Source of the DNA: a virus
DNA length: 44,075 nt
Virus record (IMG/VR): IMGVR_UViG_3300042554_000811
Coordinates: 1 to 44,075 of that record
Direction: 5' to 3' (one strand)
Shown here: one piece after another, positions 31,164 to 39,191 of the stretch
How the letters are laid out: each line of letters opens with the position of its first letter
How positions within the stretch are numbered: position 1 is the stretch's first letter
The notes under the pieces: generated by a model
Seen by the model: the letters and a program-made list of their open reading frames with translations, nothing else
Told to the model about the DNA's origin: nothing
Databases searched by the model: none
Program-made: the position numbers and the translations under genes

Positions 31164-31348
31164 CGATGATCGTTTTGGTAGATGGAGGTGGCAGTAATGT
31201 CGTCGTAGGCAGTAGGAATATCGCGATTACGAGTACTTACAGTATATTCAGAATCTCGATAATCATCACCATTAGCTCTACGTTCATTCTGTGTCTTAGG
31301 GTGACGGAATTGATGACGTAATGGTTGCTTACGATATGTTCTACTCAT
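31160..31348 (-). CDS. Small basic protein before thyX
   Basis: The protein has 62 residues, MSRTYRKQPLRHQFRHPKTQ with many Arg, Asp and Tyr, ending SIYQNDHR. It is probably disordered and binds nucleic acid or another partner; no domain is recognised. It overlaps thyX by ATGA and is the first gene after a 228-base gap. Confidence 0.62.
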   Translation of the reverse strand: MSRTYRKQPLRHQFRHPKTQNERRANGDDYRDSEYTVSTRNRDIPTAYDDITATSIYQNDHR

Positions 31349-31364
31349 AACGCATACAGTAGTA

Positions 31365-31384
31365 TCAGTAGTGACAGGATTCAG
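31365..31384. repeat. 20-base direct repeat, copy A
   Basis: TCAGTAGTGACAGGATTCAG differs in two positions from the copy at 31399-31418, 34 bases away. The pair lies just upstream of the small basic gene before thyX. It could be a promoter pair or operator; no function is shown. Confidence 0.6.
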
Positions 31385-31398
31385 AAGGATTGGGAGAA

Positions 31399-31418
31399 TC
31401 AGTACTCACAGGATTCAG
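31399..31418. repeat. 20-base direct repeat, copy B
   Basis: TCAGTACTCACAGGATTCAG is the second copy, matching 18 of 20 positions. The spacing of 34 bases puts both copies at roughly the same helix face. Confidence 0.6.
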
Positions 31419-31490
31419 TCAGTAGAGTAGATGAATGAACTAAGAGGGAGATGTTTGTCTTTTGTTCCCTCACTGTTCATTAAAGAAAGA

Positions 31491-31526
31491 GAGGAAGATG
31501 TGTCTTGATAAAGACATGTCTTCCTC
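31491..31526 (-). terminator. Long hairpin after the terminase gene
   Basis: Two 16-base arms pair around a GATA/TATC loop: 8 plus 6 pairs with a 2-base internal position that is G-U on the plus strand and mismatched on the minus strand. On the minus strand TCTTTCTTTA follows. It may be a terminator or an RNase III-type processing site. Apart from this and the 31365/31418 repeats, the gap 31349-31576 holds no gene. Confidence 0.6.
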
Positions 31527-31576
31527 CTTCAGGAGTCGGGTCCACCCTTCCCTTCTCCTGTATACATCAGGGACCG

Positions 31577-33310
31577 CTAAGAAACCCAGGTAGGGACTAC
31601 CTTTTTACCAGCTAGTTGTCTTGCTTGTCTACGTTGGTCTAAATTAAAACCAAATGCCATATGAGAGGCAGCTGCTTGGGGGTCATCTAACCAAGATTCT
31701 TGCATATCAAGCCAGTCTTCTTGTTTACGTGTCTTAATAGCTTCATAAGCAGAAATAGCGAGTACATCTGTGAAGTATTTAACACCTTGTGCTAGTGAGT
31801 CCAGTCTATCATCGTGTCTTACTGCACCTTTTTCCCGACACATCCTTGACATCTGATAGAATAGCATGTAGAGGAGTCTAGTTTCGGGTGCGGCTTCCTT
31901 ATTCGAGTTGAAGTCCCATTCCACCACAGACCGATTAACAATAAGCTTATGTTGATTAAGAACAGGCTCAAGGGTATCAATGATTCGGTCTTCTTTACGA
32001 ACATTAGCACGTACCTCTTCGATGTCGATTGCTTGTTTGGTTTGTTGAAGGTGTTTCTTAAAGAGTTCACCGACAATACCATCACCAAAGTTTGTCTCAA
32101 TTAGAAGTTTAGTAACACCGTACTTCTTACAACCTCTAAGGATGTCTAGTAAGGTAGCGTCGCTATAACCATCTTGATAAGCACGTATTTCATGAAGGTA
32201 GATGAAACCATTACGTTGGCTAAGGAAGGAAGCTGCTGTTTCATCGGTTCCTCGTCCAGAAGGGTCTACGGAGCAGATAGTTTCTGTGTACGGTAGCCAC
32301 TCACCTTGCATAACCATTGGTGAATAGAAATAGTCTCCAGGTAGACCAACAGTTGGTAGGTCTTTAATAACATTACTGGGATCTGAACACCACACTACAG
32401 CATCAGGACATTCCTTAGGATTAACTGCTGTAACGATAAGGTCTGCCATCTTAAGTGGGAACTTCTCAGCATCACTAAGACTGGTGTCTAGCATGAACTG
32501 TAGCATAAAGTTGCTACGACCCATAGATGCTTCACGTTCTACTAGGTCTTCAGAAGAGAAACGATCGGGGTCTGTTACATCCCAAGGTTCAATACCACCT
32601 TCAATGTCTTCTTGTACTTGAGGTGCAAGGAGTCCTTCGTAGTTAGATAGTTTACGAGGGTAACGTGCTGGCCAAACGAATGGTTTATAGTTACGTTCTG
32701 CTAGCTTACGGTAGATAGTAAAGGTAGTCTGTGGTGTACCTAGGTACATGATACGACTATCTTTCTTTGGTGTTAAGATAGACTCAGCTTCCGTACACAA
32801 CTGTAGAAGCTTTTCACGCATCATCTCGGTCATGCTGTTGCCAGGAACCTCAATGTCGTCTAGAATCATGAGGTCTGCACGGCTACCAGTAAGTTGACCT
32901 GTGATACCCACACTCTTAACGGATGGTGCTTGGTGAGGGCTACATAAAACATCAAAGCTAATCCGTGACCACCGGGCATCATCACTCTTTGGTCTCAAAT
33001 GTGATAGCCAGGGTGTCTCAATGATTAGCTTCTGAAGGAAGATCGACATGTTATCTGCCCGCTCTTTGGAAGCGGAGATGATCATGATCTTCTTTTCGGG
33101 GTTGTTGAACAATGTCCACAACACGAAAGCACCGGTAATCCAGCTCTTACCGACTCCTCGGAAGGCTTGGATCTGTAGACGTTTAGGACCGTGTTGTAGG
33201 TAGTCAGCAATGGCGTATTGTGCACGTGTTGGTGATGGTAGGTCTAGTTGAGACCACAGCGCTTGAAGAAAGAGTTTAAAATCACCCTTGAGGGCTGTTA
33301 AAGTATCCAT
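31577..33310 (-). CDS. terL: Terminase large subunit (T7 gp19-like DNA maturase B)
   Basis: The protein has 577 residues. The ATPase has Walker A QAFRGVGKSW near residue 50 and Walker B ADLMILDDIEVPG near 145. The nuclease has ICSVDPSGRGTDETA near 345 and RHDDRLDSLAQG near 497. It packages concatemeric DNA through the portal and cuts it. Size and motif order match gp19. It is preceded by a strong hairpin at 33335-33371. Confidence 0.95.
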   Translation of the reverse strand: MDTLTALKGDFKLFLQALWSQLDLPSPTRAQYAIADYLQHGPKRLQIQAFRGVGKSWITGAFVLWTLFNNPEKKIMIISASKERADNMSIFLQKLIIETPWLSHLRPKSDDARWSRISFDVLCSPHQAPSVKSVGITGQLTGSRADLMILDDIEVPGNSMTEMMREKLLQLCTEAESILTPKKDSRIMYLGTPQTTFTIYRKLAERNYKPFVWPARYPRKLSNYEGLLAPQVQEDIEGGIEPWDVTDPDRFSSEDLVEREASMGRSNFMLQFMLDTSLSDAEKFPLKMADLIVTAVNPKECPDAVVWCSDPSNVIKDLPTVGLPGDYFYSPMVMQGEWLPYTETICSVDPSGRGTDETAASFLSQRNGFIYLHEIRAYQDGYSDATLLDILRGCKKYGVTKLLIETNFGDGIVGELFKKHLQQTKQAIDIEEVRANVRKEDRIIDTLEPVLNQHKLIVNRSVVEWDFNSNKEAAPETRLLYMLFYQMSRMCREKGAVRHDDRLDSLAQGVKYFTDVLAISAYEAIKTRKQEDWLDMQESWLDDPQAAASHMAFGFNLDQRRQARQLAGKKVVPTWVS

Positions 33311-33334
33311 ATGGTAGAATATACCTAAGTAAAG

Positions 33335-33371
33335 GGAGAGGCACCTTGTAGGGGCTTGTAGGCACCTCTCC
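33335..33371 (-). other. RNA hairpin just before the large terminase gene
   Basis: Minus-strand GGAGAGGTGCCT and AGGTGCCTCTCC pair over 12 positions with two G-U pairs; on the plus strand these become A-C mismatches, so the structure belongs to the minus RNA. No strong T run follows (CTTTACTTAG). It suggests processing or partial termination ahead of the terminase. Confidence 0.65.
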
Positions 33372-33378
33372 GTGTGTT

Positions 33379-34293
33379 CTAATTAATTCCCATCAGTTCA
33401 GATAGACCAAACTCAGGAAGTTTAAACCTAACACCACCAACACCAAAGGATAATTTACCTCCACGTTGACGTGCTTCAGCTGCTCGTTGTTGAAGTTCTT
33501 TAGCACGTAGTCCTTCAGCAGTTCTACGTTCTACATCTTCAAAAGTACCACCAGCCACAGCTTCTGGTTGAACAACATCACCGGCAATAGGTACTTCACC
33601 TGCACCTGTTTCTAGTAATCTAGCAACAGCCTCACGTGGGTCTCCTGCAGCAAAGGCTTCACCAGCACCGATAACACCAGCAGCTACACCAACAAGTGGT
33701 AAGGCTGAAGCAGCAGCTTTAAACCGTACCGTACCACCTTCATTGATAAGGTTTAGGATCTCAGCTCGCTTTCTAGATGTTGGTTGTGGACCTTGTAGTT
33801 GGATCTGTGTAAGAGGATCATCAGACAACAGAAGTGCTGCCCGTTGCTCAGGTGTTGGAGGTTTAGCACCCTTACCACGATTAGCAGAAGCTTCTCTAAG
33901 CATAAGGTTACGTGGTGTTTCTTGACCACCTGCAGCTAGCGGGTAGATGTGGTCAATATCAAAACCAGCTTTACCACGTGTACCCCAAATACGCTTAAGT
34001 TCAGCTTTATCTTCTAGATAACGTTGTTTACCAAGTTCTTCACCAAAGGCTTCAATGTAAAGATCCTCAGATGCTACAGCACCACGCATTTTAGCACGAC
34101 GCTTAGAGCCTTGAGCTGAATGACTAGCCCTATTCCTAAGTCTCCAGCCACCCCATTTCTCACCTTTATTATCGGCAAAATAGGATACACCGTCATATAC
34201 AAGATCAGGAATTGATTTACCTTCAGCTTTTAAAGATAGGACATTTTCTAAATATGCTTTCCTGATGTCGTCAGGTACTAGAGACTGAGGCAT
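33379..34293 (-). CDS. HNH-domain protein with hydrophobic C-terminal segment
   Basis: The protein has 304 residues. The N-terminal half carries an HNH-like core: RIWGTRGKAGFDIDHIYPLA near residue 115, then GGQETPRNLMLREASANRGK. The second half has a hydrophobic Gly/Ala stretch AAASALPLVGVAAGVIGAGE at about 200 and a charged helical tail ending LPEFGLSELMGIN. The joining of a nuclease core to a membrane-like segment is unusual. It could be a packaging nuclease, a virion protein or an exclusion factor. It lies directly before the terminase. Confidence 0.7.
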   Translation of the reverse strand: MPQSLVPDDIRKAYLENVLSLKAEGKSIPDLVYDGVSYFADNKGEKWGGWRLRNRASHSAQGSKRRAKMRGAVASEDLYIEAFGEELGKQRYLEDKAELKRIWGTRGKAGFDIDHIYPLAAGGQETPRNLMLREASANRGKGAKPPTPEQRAALLLSDDPLTQIQLQGPQPTSRKRAEILNLINEGGTVRFKAAASALPLVGVAAGVIGAGEAFAAGDPREAVARLLETGAGEVPIAGDVVQPEAVAGGTFEDVERRTAEGLRAKELQQRAAEARQRGGKLSFGVGGVRFKLPEFGLSELMGIN

Positions 34294-34295
34294 AG

Positions 34296-34622
34296 CTATT
34301 GTATATGTTGTAAAATAAGATGTTCTCTAGGTGTTATCCCAAAGGTATTACGCATCCACGTAAGCCAGTTGCTACTACCTTTTGCCTGATTACATTCCCA
34401 ACATGAGGGTACAAGATTTGATGTAAGGTCTTGCCCTCCAAGACAACGAGGGCGAACGTGATCAAGAGTAAGTTCATGTAATTCATAGTGATTCCCACAG
34501 TAGACACATTGACAGTTGAAGTGTTCCTTAATGGCACGCCTCCAAAGGCGTTTTGCTTCGGGACTTGTCATCGTTATTAGGTTGTGGAGGTAATGATCAG
34601 GCGAGGGCAGTAAAAGTGTCAT
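34296..34622 (-). CDS. HNH endonuclease
   Basis: The protein has 108 residues from an ATG that overlaps the upstream stop (ATGA); a second ATG is 17 codons in. The HNH core is complete: CQCVYCGNHYELHELTLDHV with Cys pair and His, then NLVPSCWECNQAKGS with Asn and the second Cys pair. Free-standing HNH enzymes beside terminase genes often help packaging cuts in other phages. A homing role is also possible. Confidence 0.87.
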   Translation of the reverse strand: MTLLLPSPDHYLHNLITMTSPEAKRLWRRAIKEHFNCQCVYCGNHYELHELTLDHVRPRCLGGQDLTSNLVPSCWECNQAKGSSNWLTWMRNTFGITPREHLILQHIQ

Positions 34623-34864
34623 TTCCTAGACCGATTACGTGCTCGATTAGTGGATGCTTTTTCAAGGACTGTTGAACCATCTTTCTTGTGGGATACGTCT
34701 TTACCGTCACCATTACCATAGGTGCCGCGTTTGTGATTCTCACGATTAAGTTCAACACGTTTCTCGATTTGCAGGGATTGTCGATTGTAACGGGCTTGTT
34801 GTTTTAGACGCTTAGCGCGTGCTTTGGGATTCTTTTTGTAGTAGTCAGACGTACGACTTGCCAT
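34619..34864 (-). CDS. Small basic protein between the terminase subunit genes
   Basis: The protein has 81 residues from ATG 34864 (MASRTSDYYKKNPKARAKRL). It is very rich in Lys and Arg and probably disordered, with a tail ASTNRARNRSRK. It overlaps the terminase small subunit by 20 bases. It may bind DNA or RNA; no domain is recognised. Confidence 0.65.
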   Translation of the reverse strand: MASRTSDYYKKNPKARAKRLKQQARYNRQSLQIEKRVELNRENHKRGTYGNGDGKDVSHKKDGSTVLEKASTNRARNRSRK

Positions 34865-35099
34865 ACAGTCTCCGTTGTACAAGTTCGGGGTCTATTTGGG
34901 GCAGTACACTCGCTAATTTATCCAGTGGTGAGCCTTCAATAGCTACACCACTAATATCATTCTTGGCTAGCCAATCTGTGCAGGCTTTTAAGTCTGCGGT
35001 AGTAGCTTCACCACTTTTAATTCGACGAAGAAATTCTTCAGTAACAAGGTTGTGTAGTTGGTTGAAAGCGTCTTCATTCGCTTTTTGATGTTTTGCCAC
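34845..35099 (-). CDS. terS: Terminase small subunit (T7 gp18-like)
   Basis: The protein has 84 residues with a GTG start at 35099. LHNLVTEEFLRRIKSGEATT followed by ADLKACTDWLAKNDISGVAI is the compact gp18-type pattern, and VQRRLYGKSYV closes it. It recognises phage DNA for packaging with the large subunit, from which it is separated here by three genes, two of them nuclease-like. It overlaps the endonuclease VII-like gene by 26 bases. Confidence 0.85.
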   Translation of the reverse strand: MAKHQKANEDAFNQLHNLVTEEFLRRIKSGEATTADLKACTDWLAKNDISGVAIEGSPLDKLASVLPQIDPELVQRRLYGKSYV

Positions 35100-35484
35100 G
35101 GCTTAAATAATGAATAAGGTTTGCAAGGGTTCCGATGTTATCATCCACAAGACCTAGGGCAGCATTGCATCTGCCACATAAAAGTCCACGAACTTGACCA
35201 GTTTCGTGACAATGGTCTATGTGGAACCGAGAGCCCTCATTGCTACGCTGACACCCAAGACATAACCCATTCTGTTCCCTATACATCGCGTCATAATCAT
35301 CTACTGTAATGCCATAGTTGCGTTTAATTTGACGCTCGTATGCTCTTTGTTTTTGTTCAGCAGTAGGTGGATACTTAGTCTTTTTGCAGGGTTTACAAAT
35401 AGCAGCGTGCCCGTCTCGATGACCTCTATGTTTGGGAAACTCAGTTAATGGTTTAGATTGGTGACAGTACTTACATTGTTTCAT
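35074..35484 (-). CDS. Endonuclease VII-like (His-Me/HNH) nuclease
   Basis: The protein has 136 residues. An N-terminal zinc ribbon (CKYCHQSKPLTEFPKH, CKPCKK) and GITVDDYDAMYREQNGLCLG lead to the core RFHIDHCHETGQVRGLLCGR, the signature of recombination endonuclease VII. The T4 enzyme clears branched DNA before packaging. A position right before the terminase fits that use, although endonuclease I is also present. Many such genes are mobile, so homing is an alternative. Confidence 0.92.
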   Translation of the reverse strand: MKQCKYCHQSKPLTEFPKHRGHRDGHAAICKPCKKTKYPPTAEQKQRAYERQIKRNYGITVDDYDAMYREQNGLCLGCQRSNEGSRFHIDHCHETGQVRGLLCGRCNAALGLVDDNIGTLANLIHYLSRGKTSKSE

Positions 35485-35708
35485 TTAAAGATCAACTTAT
35501 CAAGCTTTTCCTCAATTCGCACCATATGGTCCTCCATTTTCTTAAGAGCCATAGACAATTCTTGTTTTTGGACGTAGTTTTCAGCCACACGTAGCTCTAC
35601 TTTGTCTACACGGCTATCCACTTCGTTAATTTTGGTATAAAGGCGGTTATGTACTGAAATAATAGCGGTAAAGAGTGCAATACCCACTGCTACACCTGCT
35701 TCAATCAT
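35481..35708 (-). CDS. Membrane-anchored coiled-coil protein, possible lysis accessory
   Basis: The protein has 75 residues from ATG 35708. A membrane helix IEAGVAVGIALFTAIISV at the start is followed by a long heptad-like coil (INEVDSRVDKVELRVAENY, KMEDHMVRIEEKLDKLIFK). The layout resembles small holin-linked proteins such as XhlA-type or i-spanin-like proteins. The place near the endolysin supports a lysis role. It is not proven. Confidence 0.7.
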   Translation of the reverse strand: MIEAGVAVGIALFTAIISVHNRLYTKINEVDSRVDKVELRVAENYVQKQELSMALKKMEDHMVRIEEKLDKLIFK

Positions 35709-36115
35709 CACATGTACCCAATGTAGACCTGTACACCGTCTGCAGATACAGCAGTAGCATCCAATAGTGAATCACCAGCTGTTAGTGCATAAGCAATACC
35801 GTTGGTAAAGGTAATACCACTAGTAAAGTTAATCTCTTTAGAGGTATTAGATCCTACATGGATGATGATCATAGGCACATCAGTACCAACAGTAGGTGCT
35901 GTAGCCTTATCGTACAGTCGAAGGGTAATAGCAGACCCACCACCACCACCACCACTGTGGGTGTTATGAATGATCATATTAAAAATAGCACCAGGACTAC
36001 CCTTTATAGAAGTAGCATTGGTGCTATTAGCTGAGCTTTTAAAGTGAACTTTGGTTGCTACAGGTAGTTGACGCTCATACCTGCCAGGTGTTATGTTGTA
36101 AGTAGTACTACTCAT
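35708..36115 (-). CDS. Beta-rich protein beside endolysin, unknown
   Basis: The protein has 135 residues: MSSTTYNITPGRYERQLPVA and beta-rich blocks, with a Gly-only run in HSGGGGGGSAITLRLYDKAT near residue 55. The pattern (ATSIKGSPGAIFNMIIHNTH) looks like a small head- or tail-associated structural protein. It overlaps the endolysin by 8 bases. No family is named. Confidence 0.65.
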   Translation of the reverse strand: MSSTTYNITPGRYERQLPVATKVHFKSSANSTNATSIKGSPGAIFNMIIHNTHSGGGGGGSAITLRLYDKATAPTVGTDVPMIIIHVGSNTSKEINFTSGITFTNGIAYALTAGDSLLDATAVSADGVQVYIGYM

Positions 36116-36674
36116 TTTGCTCCATCAATCGAATCAACTTTTGTGAGTAGACAGGGTCAGTAGCATAGCCTTCCTTCTTGAGGAGGTATGCACAATCTTC
36201 ACGAGAGGTGGCTCGATTGACGCCTTTGTAACCTTTGTAGTCTTTGTACCACTGTGTTACGAGGTGGTTTACGCAGTCATAAGGTGTAGCGAAGTCTTTG
36301 AAGGAAGCTTGAATAGTAACGGGTCCGTTACCGTAGTCTTCCCAGGTAGTCTTAACAGTTCCAGGCGTACCTTTGATACCAAAGTAGTTATTCTTACCAC
36401 TCAAGGCAGTACCATAAGCAGACTCTAGTGCCCACTGAGCAGCAACGACTTCTGGGAACTTAGCACCAGCTGCTTTAGCTGCAGCTTCAATACCATCCCA
36501 GGTATTGGTGAACTGTTGAGGAAGGGGTTCGGTGGGTGTCCGCCAAAGCTTTACCCACTCTGCATCATCAGACAAGCCAAAAGCCCCCAGAAGACGCTCC
36601 AGGGACTCAATGGCTTTAACTTGATGAGGCAACCCCTTATAGTTTTCAATAACGTTAAGGAGTTTAATGCTCAT
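36108..36674 (-). CDS. Endolysin, glucosaminidase (GH73/FlgJ-like)
   Basis: The protein has 188 residues. The catalytic region FPEVVAAQWALESAYGTALS, followed by GKNNYFGIKG and FATPYDCVNHLVTQWYKDY, is the GH73/FlgJ pattern with Glu in ALESAYG. It should cut glycan strands in the wall at lysis. There is no signal peptide, so a holin is needed; the 65-residue membrane protein directly before it (ATGA overlap) is the candidate. Confidence 0.92.
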   Translation of the reverse strand: MSIKLLNVIENYKGLPHQVKAIESLERLLGAFGLSDDAEWVKLWRTPTEPLPQQFTNTWDGIEAAAKAAGAKFPEVVAAQWALESAYGTALSGKNNYFGIKGTPGTVKTTWEDYGNGPVTIQASFKDFATPYDCVNHLVTQWYKDYKGYKGVNRATSREDCAYLLKKEGYATDPVYSQKLIRLMEQNE

Positions 36675-36868
36675 TTGAAGGTGTCTTTAATACGTTGGAT
36701 CTTGTCATCCTCAGTGCGGTGAGGCTTAAGCGCCTCAATAGCACGAAGAACGACTTGTACAATGCTGTTTTCACGCAGCTTAGAGGCACCGACAATCTCG
36801 GAGCCGATAAAAAGTGCAAAGAATGCGAGTGCCTCATAGGACACTTTGATGCCGAGGATAGTGATCAT
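36671..36868 (-). CDS. Putative holin
   Basis: The protein has 65 residues: MITILGIKVSYEALAFFALF, then IGSEIVGASKLRENSIVQVV and a charged tail HRTEDDKIQRIKDTFK. One or two short hydrophobic segments followed by a charged end, and position just before the endolysin, fit a small holin. The type cannot be fixed by eye. Confidence 0.72.
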   Translation of the reverse strand: MITILGIKVSYEALAFFALFIGSEIVGASKLRENSIVQVVLRAIEALKPHRTEDDKIQRIKDTFK

Positions 36869-36956
36869 GATTAAGCGTATTTTATTAATTTAAAGAGGTG
36901 AATTTTACGTCTATACCTTATTACATTGTCATGAGCGGCAACTGCAGTTTTCAACT

Positions 36957-37106
36957 TTAAGAATCGGCCGAGCCGATAGCTTTTACCTCCTCTTCGGACA
37001 ACGTTAAATACTCCTGAAGCCTGTAATCAGTCAAATCGTTAAAAGGTACAACTGAATTATCTGGAACGTAGATCAAGAGATGACGTTCGGTGCGGAAATT
37101 AGACAC
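36957..37106 (-). CDS. Small protein between fibre module and holin, GTG start
   Basis: The protein has 49 residues, read as MSNFRTERHLLIYVPDNSVV, then PFNDLTDYRLQEYLTLSEEE and an end SADS. The GTG at 37106 has AAGGAG about 10 bases upstream. It may be a fibre-assembly or lysis helper, but no family is recognised. Nothing else is seen in the gap to 36869. Confidence 0.58.
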   Translation of the reverse strand: MSNFRTERHLLIYVPDNSVVPFNDLTDYRLQEYLTLSEEEVKAIGSADS

Positions 37107-37120
37107 GATGGGAGTGCTCC

Positions 37121-37417
37121 TTAGTAGATGGCGCCGCCAGAAACACCTGCGGCATCAATAGCAGCTTGGATATAAGAGCTACAATCGGTAGCAGCTGTAT
37201 CTGTTCCAGCAGGGATAAAATCTTTAACACTCACCACATCCTGCAGCTTTGATTCAACGGTGCGCTGCACAGCACCAGTACCAGATTGTGTAAACGCAAG
37301 TTTAGATGAAGCAACCGCTGCACTAGAGTTAATATCAGCATTAGTCACTGCGCCATCAACAATGTTTGCTGATGTAATACCATTAGCCAGGTCGGCTAAG
37401 TCACGTGTTTTTGTCAT
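37121..37417 (-). CDS. Truncated tailspike N-terminal duplicate
   Basis: The protein has 98 residues. Its start MTKTRDLADLANGITSANIV and the later block VQRTVESKLQDVVSVKDF copy the first 50 residues of the tailspike next to it (MTNSRDLANL, VQRSVESKLQDVVSVKDF). It then begins a pectate-lyase-like fold (SSYIQAAIDAAGVSGGAIY) and stops. It is either a remnant of an earlier spike or a deliberate short adaptor. It overlaps the tailspike stop by ATGA. Confidence 0.65.
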   Translation of the reverse strand: MTKTRDLADLANGITSANIVDGAVTNADINSSAAVASSKLAFTQSGTGAVQRTVESKLQDVVSVKDFIPAGTDTAATDCSSYIQAAIDAAGVSGGAIY

Positions 37418-39186
37418 AGTGCTGCAATAATAAATGCAAGTAGTTCTTCGTATCGGATGCCATAGCGGTCATCTGCTGGTTCGTCGTCGGTAGCGTCCCA
37501 TTGGTCGTAACAGACAATCCCATAGCGCATTGGGTCAAGACCTTCAGCCTGGAATGCTGCGATAACTTCTTGGGCAATAACGCCAACATGGATGCGAGCG
37601 TCGTCACCTTTCGCCTGTACAGCATCTCTAAAGCGGAACTTTTTGACAAGACTCTTGAGGGATGTGGCTACACGAAGCTCAGCGTCAGACAGGTCTTCGA
37701 TGTCTTGCTTCTGACACTCATCAGACGTGTTGATGGTGCCAGTGCCGGCGTAGACAACTGACCATCTATTAGACGCCAAACCGCACGATTTAGAATTATC
37801 TACACTAGGGTAAATGGTTCCTCCAAATTTGACGGCTGCACCACTGTAGGTGTTCAGCTCAAGCTCATTTCCGTCTATTTTGTAGGTTACATAAGCACTT
37901 CCGGAGTCGTTTAATACGTAAGTTGCAGCGCCGCCGCCCAGTAGTTTGCGGAAGACATTTATATCCGTACCAAGACGGTGAATTTGCTCTCCGTTTGTAA
38001 AGTTCACAACAACCTTGGGAGCACTTACATCGGTGGCGGCTTGTTTTCCAATTAGTCCTGCTGAAGTCAACTGAAAACAATAATCCACTGCGCTTGCACC
38101 CTTACCAAAGGGCGTCGTGCTGGCGTCAAAAACTCGGATTACAGGGTTTGTACTGCTACCAGCGTTTTGCAAGTTAATAACGGATTCCGTGCCGGACAAC
38201 ACCGACCCTCTAGAGTTCCAAATTCCAGAATATACAACAACGCCCGTTGTAACGATATCAATGCTAGAAACCTGGTATCCACCGATAAACTGGTTTTCAA
38301 ACGTCACGGTGCTGGACGAATGTCCAACCATCAGTACATCGTTATTGCCTTCAAAGCGCGGATTGTAGAAACAGTTGAAAGCTCCAGCAATTTCCACCGC
38401 ATACGTCGGTCCTTGCTCCTCGATTGAGGGTTTTGTAAACACGTTGTTGTTGGGCCACGAAGTCCCGGCATTTGTCACATCAAAGGGCGCCAGCTTGATA
38501 TACCTACCCGACGTGACAATGCCTTCGGAGCTATCCATGACATAACGACCGTTATAGAACAGGTTTTCATTTACCCACCCTGCAGCGGCTTTGGGTTTCA
38601 GTTGAACCCCAATTTCATTGTTGTAAACGCGCCCAACTCGAACTTCGTTGTAAGCAAATCCGTAATCGTACCCTCCACAATCCAGTCCAACCTTAAACCC
38701 TTCAACCCACGGTACTTCGATACGCGATTCGTAGACATGGGCTAGCTCAATGCCGCTACCCCATCCGGCGTCCCACCCCGTTGTGGTTTTTGCGGTGTTC
38801 CTGACCTTGGGAAGTTTAATGTTCTTAGCTATTACAAGATCAGTGCTACTACCGCCACCTGAAATCGGGCCGACACGAATTACAGGCTTAACGCTAAGTG
38901 CGTTTGCTACACATGTCATCATTGACAGGTCGCAATTACATAACAACACGATTGTACTGGTGATTTTGTACGTCCCACCAGCGCCGATCAGCACGCCGTT
39001 GTTAGCTTTTGCATAGTTTGCTGCCGCCTGAATAGCAGCCGTATCATCCGCTACCCCATCACCGACAGCACCAAAATCCTTAACACTTACAACATCTTGC
39101 AGTTTCGACTCAACACTACGTTGAACACCTCCACCAGCTTGGATGAAACCTCCACCCAAATTGGCTAAATCTCTTGAATTAGTCAT
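37414..39186 (-). CDS. Tailspike: beta-helix with C-terminal S74 chaperone
   Basis: The protein has 590 residues. The adaptor VQRSVESKLQDVVSVKDF is followed by DGVADDTAAIQAAANYAKAN, the pectate-lyase-type beta-helix opening, then a helix of repeats to about 440. The C-terminus has the S74 intramolecular chaperone: INTSDECQKQDIEDLSDAEL with Ser and Lys for self-cleavage, and HVGVIAQEVIAAF. It probably binds or degrades host surface polysaccharide. Its codon use is more mixed and richer in G+C than the neighbours, which points to recent exchange. Confidence 0.88.
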   Translation of the reverse strand: MTNSRDLANLGGGFIQAGGGVQRSVESKLQDVVSVKDFGAVGDGVADDTAAIQAAANYAKANNGVLIGAGGTYKITSTIVLLCNCDLSMMTCVANALSVKPVIRVGPISGGGSSTDLVIAKNIKLPKVRNTAKTTTGWDAGWGSGIELAHVYESRIEVPWVEGFKVGLDCGGYDYGFAYNEVRVGRVYNNEIGVQLKPKAAAGWVNENLFYNGRYVMDSSEGIVTSGRYIKLAPFDVTNAGTSWPNNNVFTKPSIEEQGPTYAVEIAGAFNCFYNPRFEGNNDVLMVGHSSSTVTFENQFIGGYQVSSIDIVTTGVVVYSGIWNSRGSVLSGTESVINLQNAGSSTNPVIRVFDASTTPFGKGASAVDYCFQLTSAGLIGKQAATDVSAPKVVVNFTNGEQIHRLGTDINVFRKLLGGGAATYVLNDSGSAYVTYKIDGNELELNTYSGAAVKFGGTIYPSVDNSKSCGLASNRWSVVYAGTGTINTSDECQKQDIEDLSDAELRVATSLKSLVKKFRFRDAVQAKGDDARIHVGVIAQEVIAAFQAEGLDPMRYGIVCYDQWDATDDEPADDRYGIRYEELLAFIIAAL

Positions 39187-39191
39187 AATAA

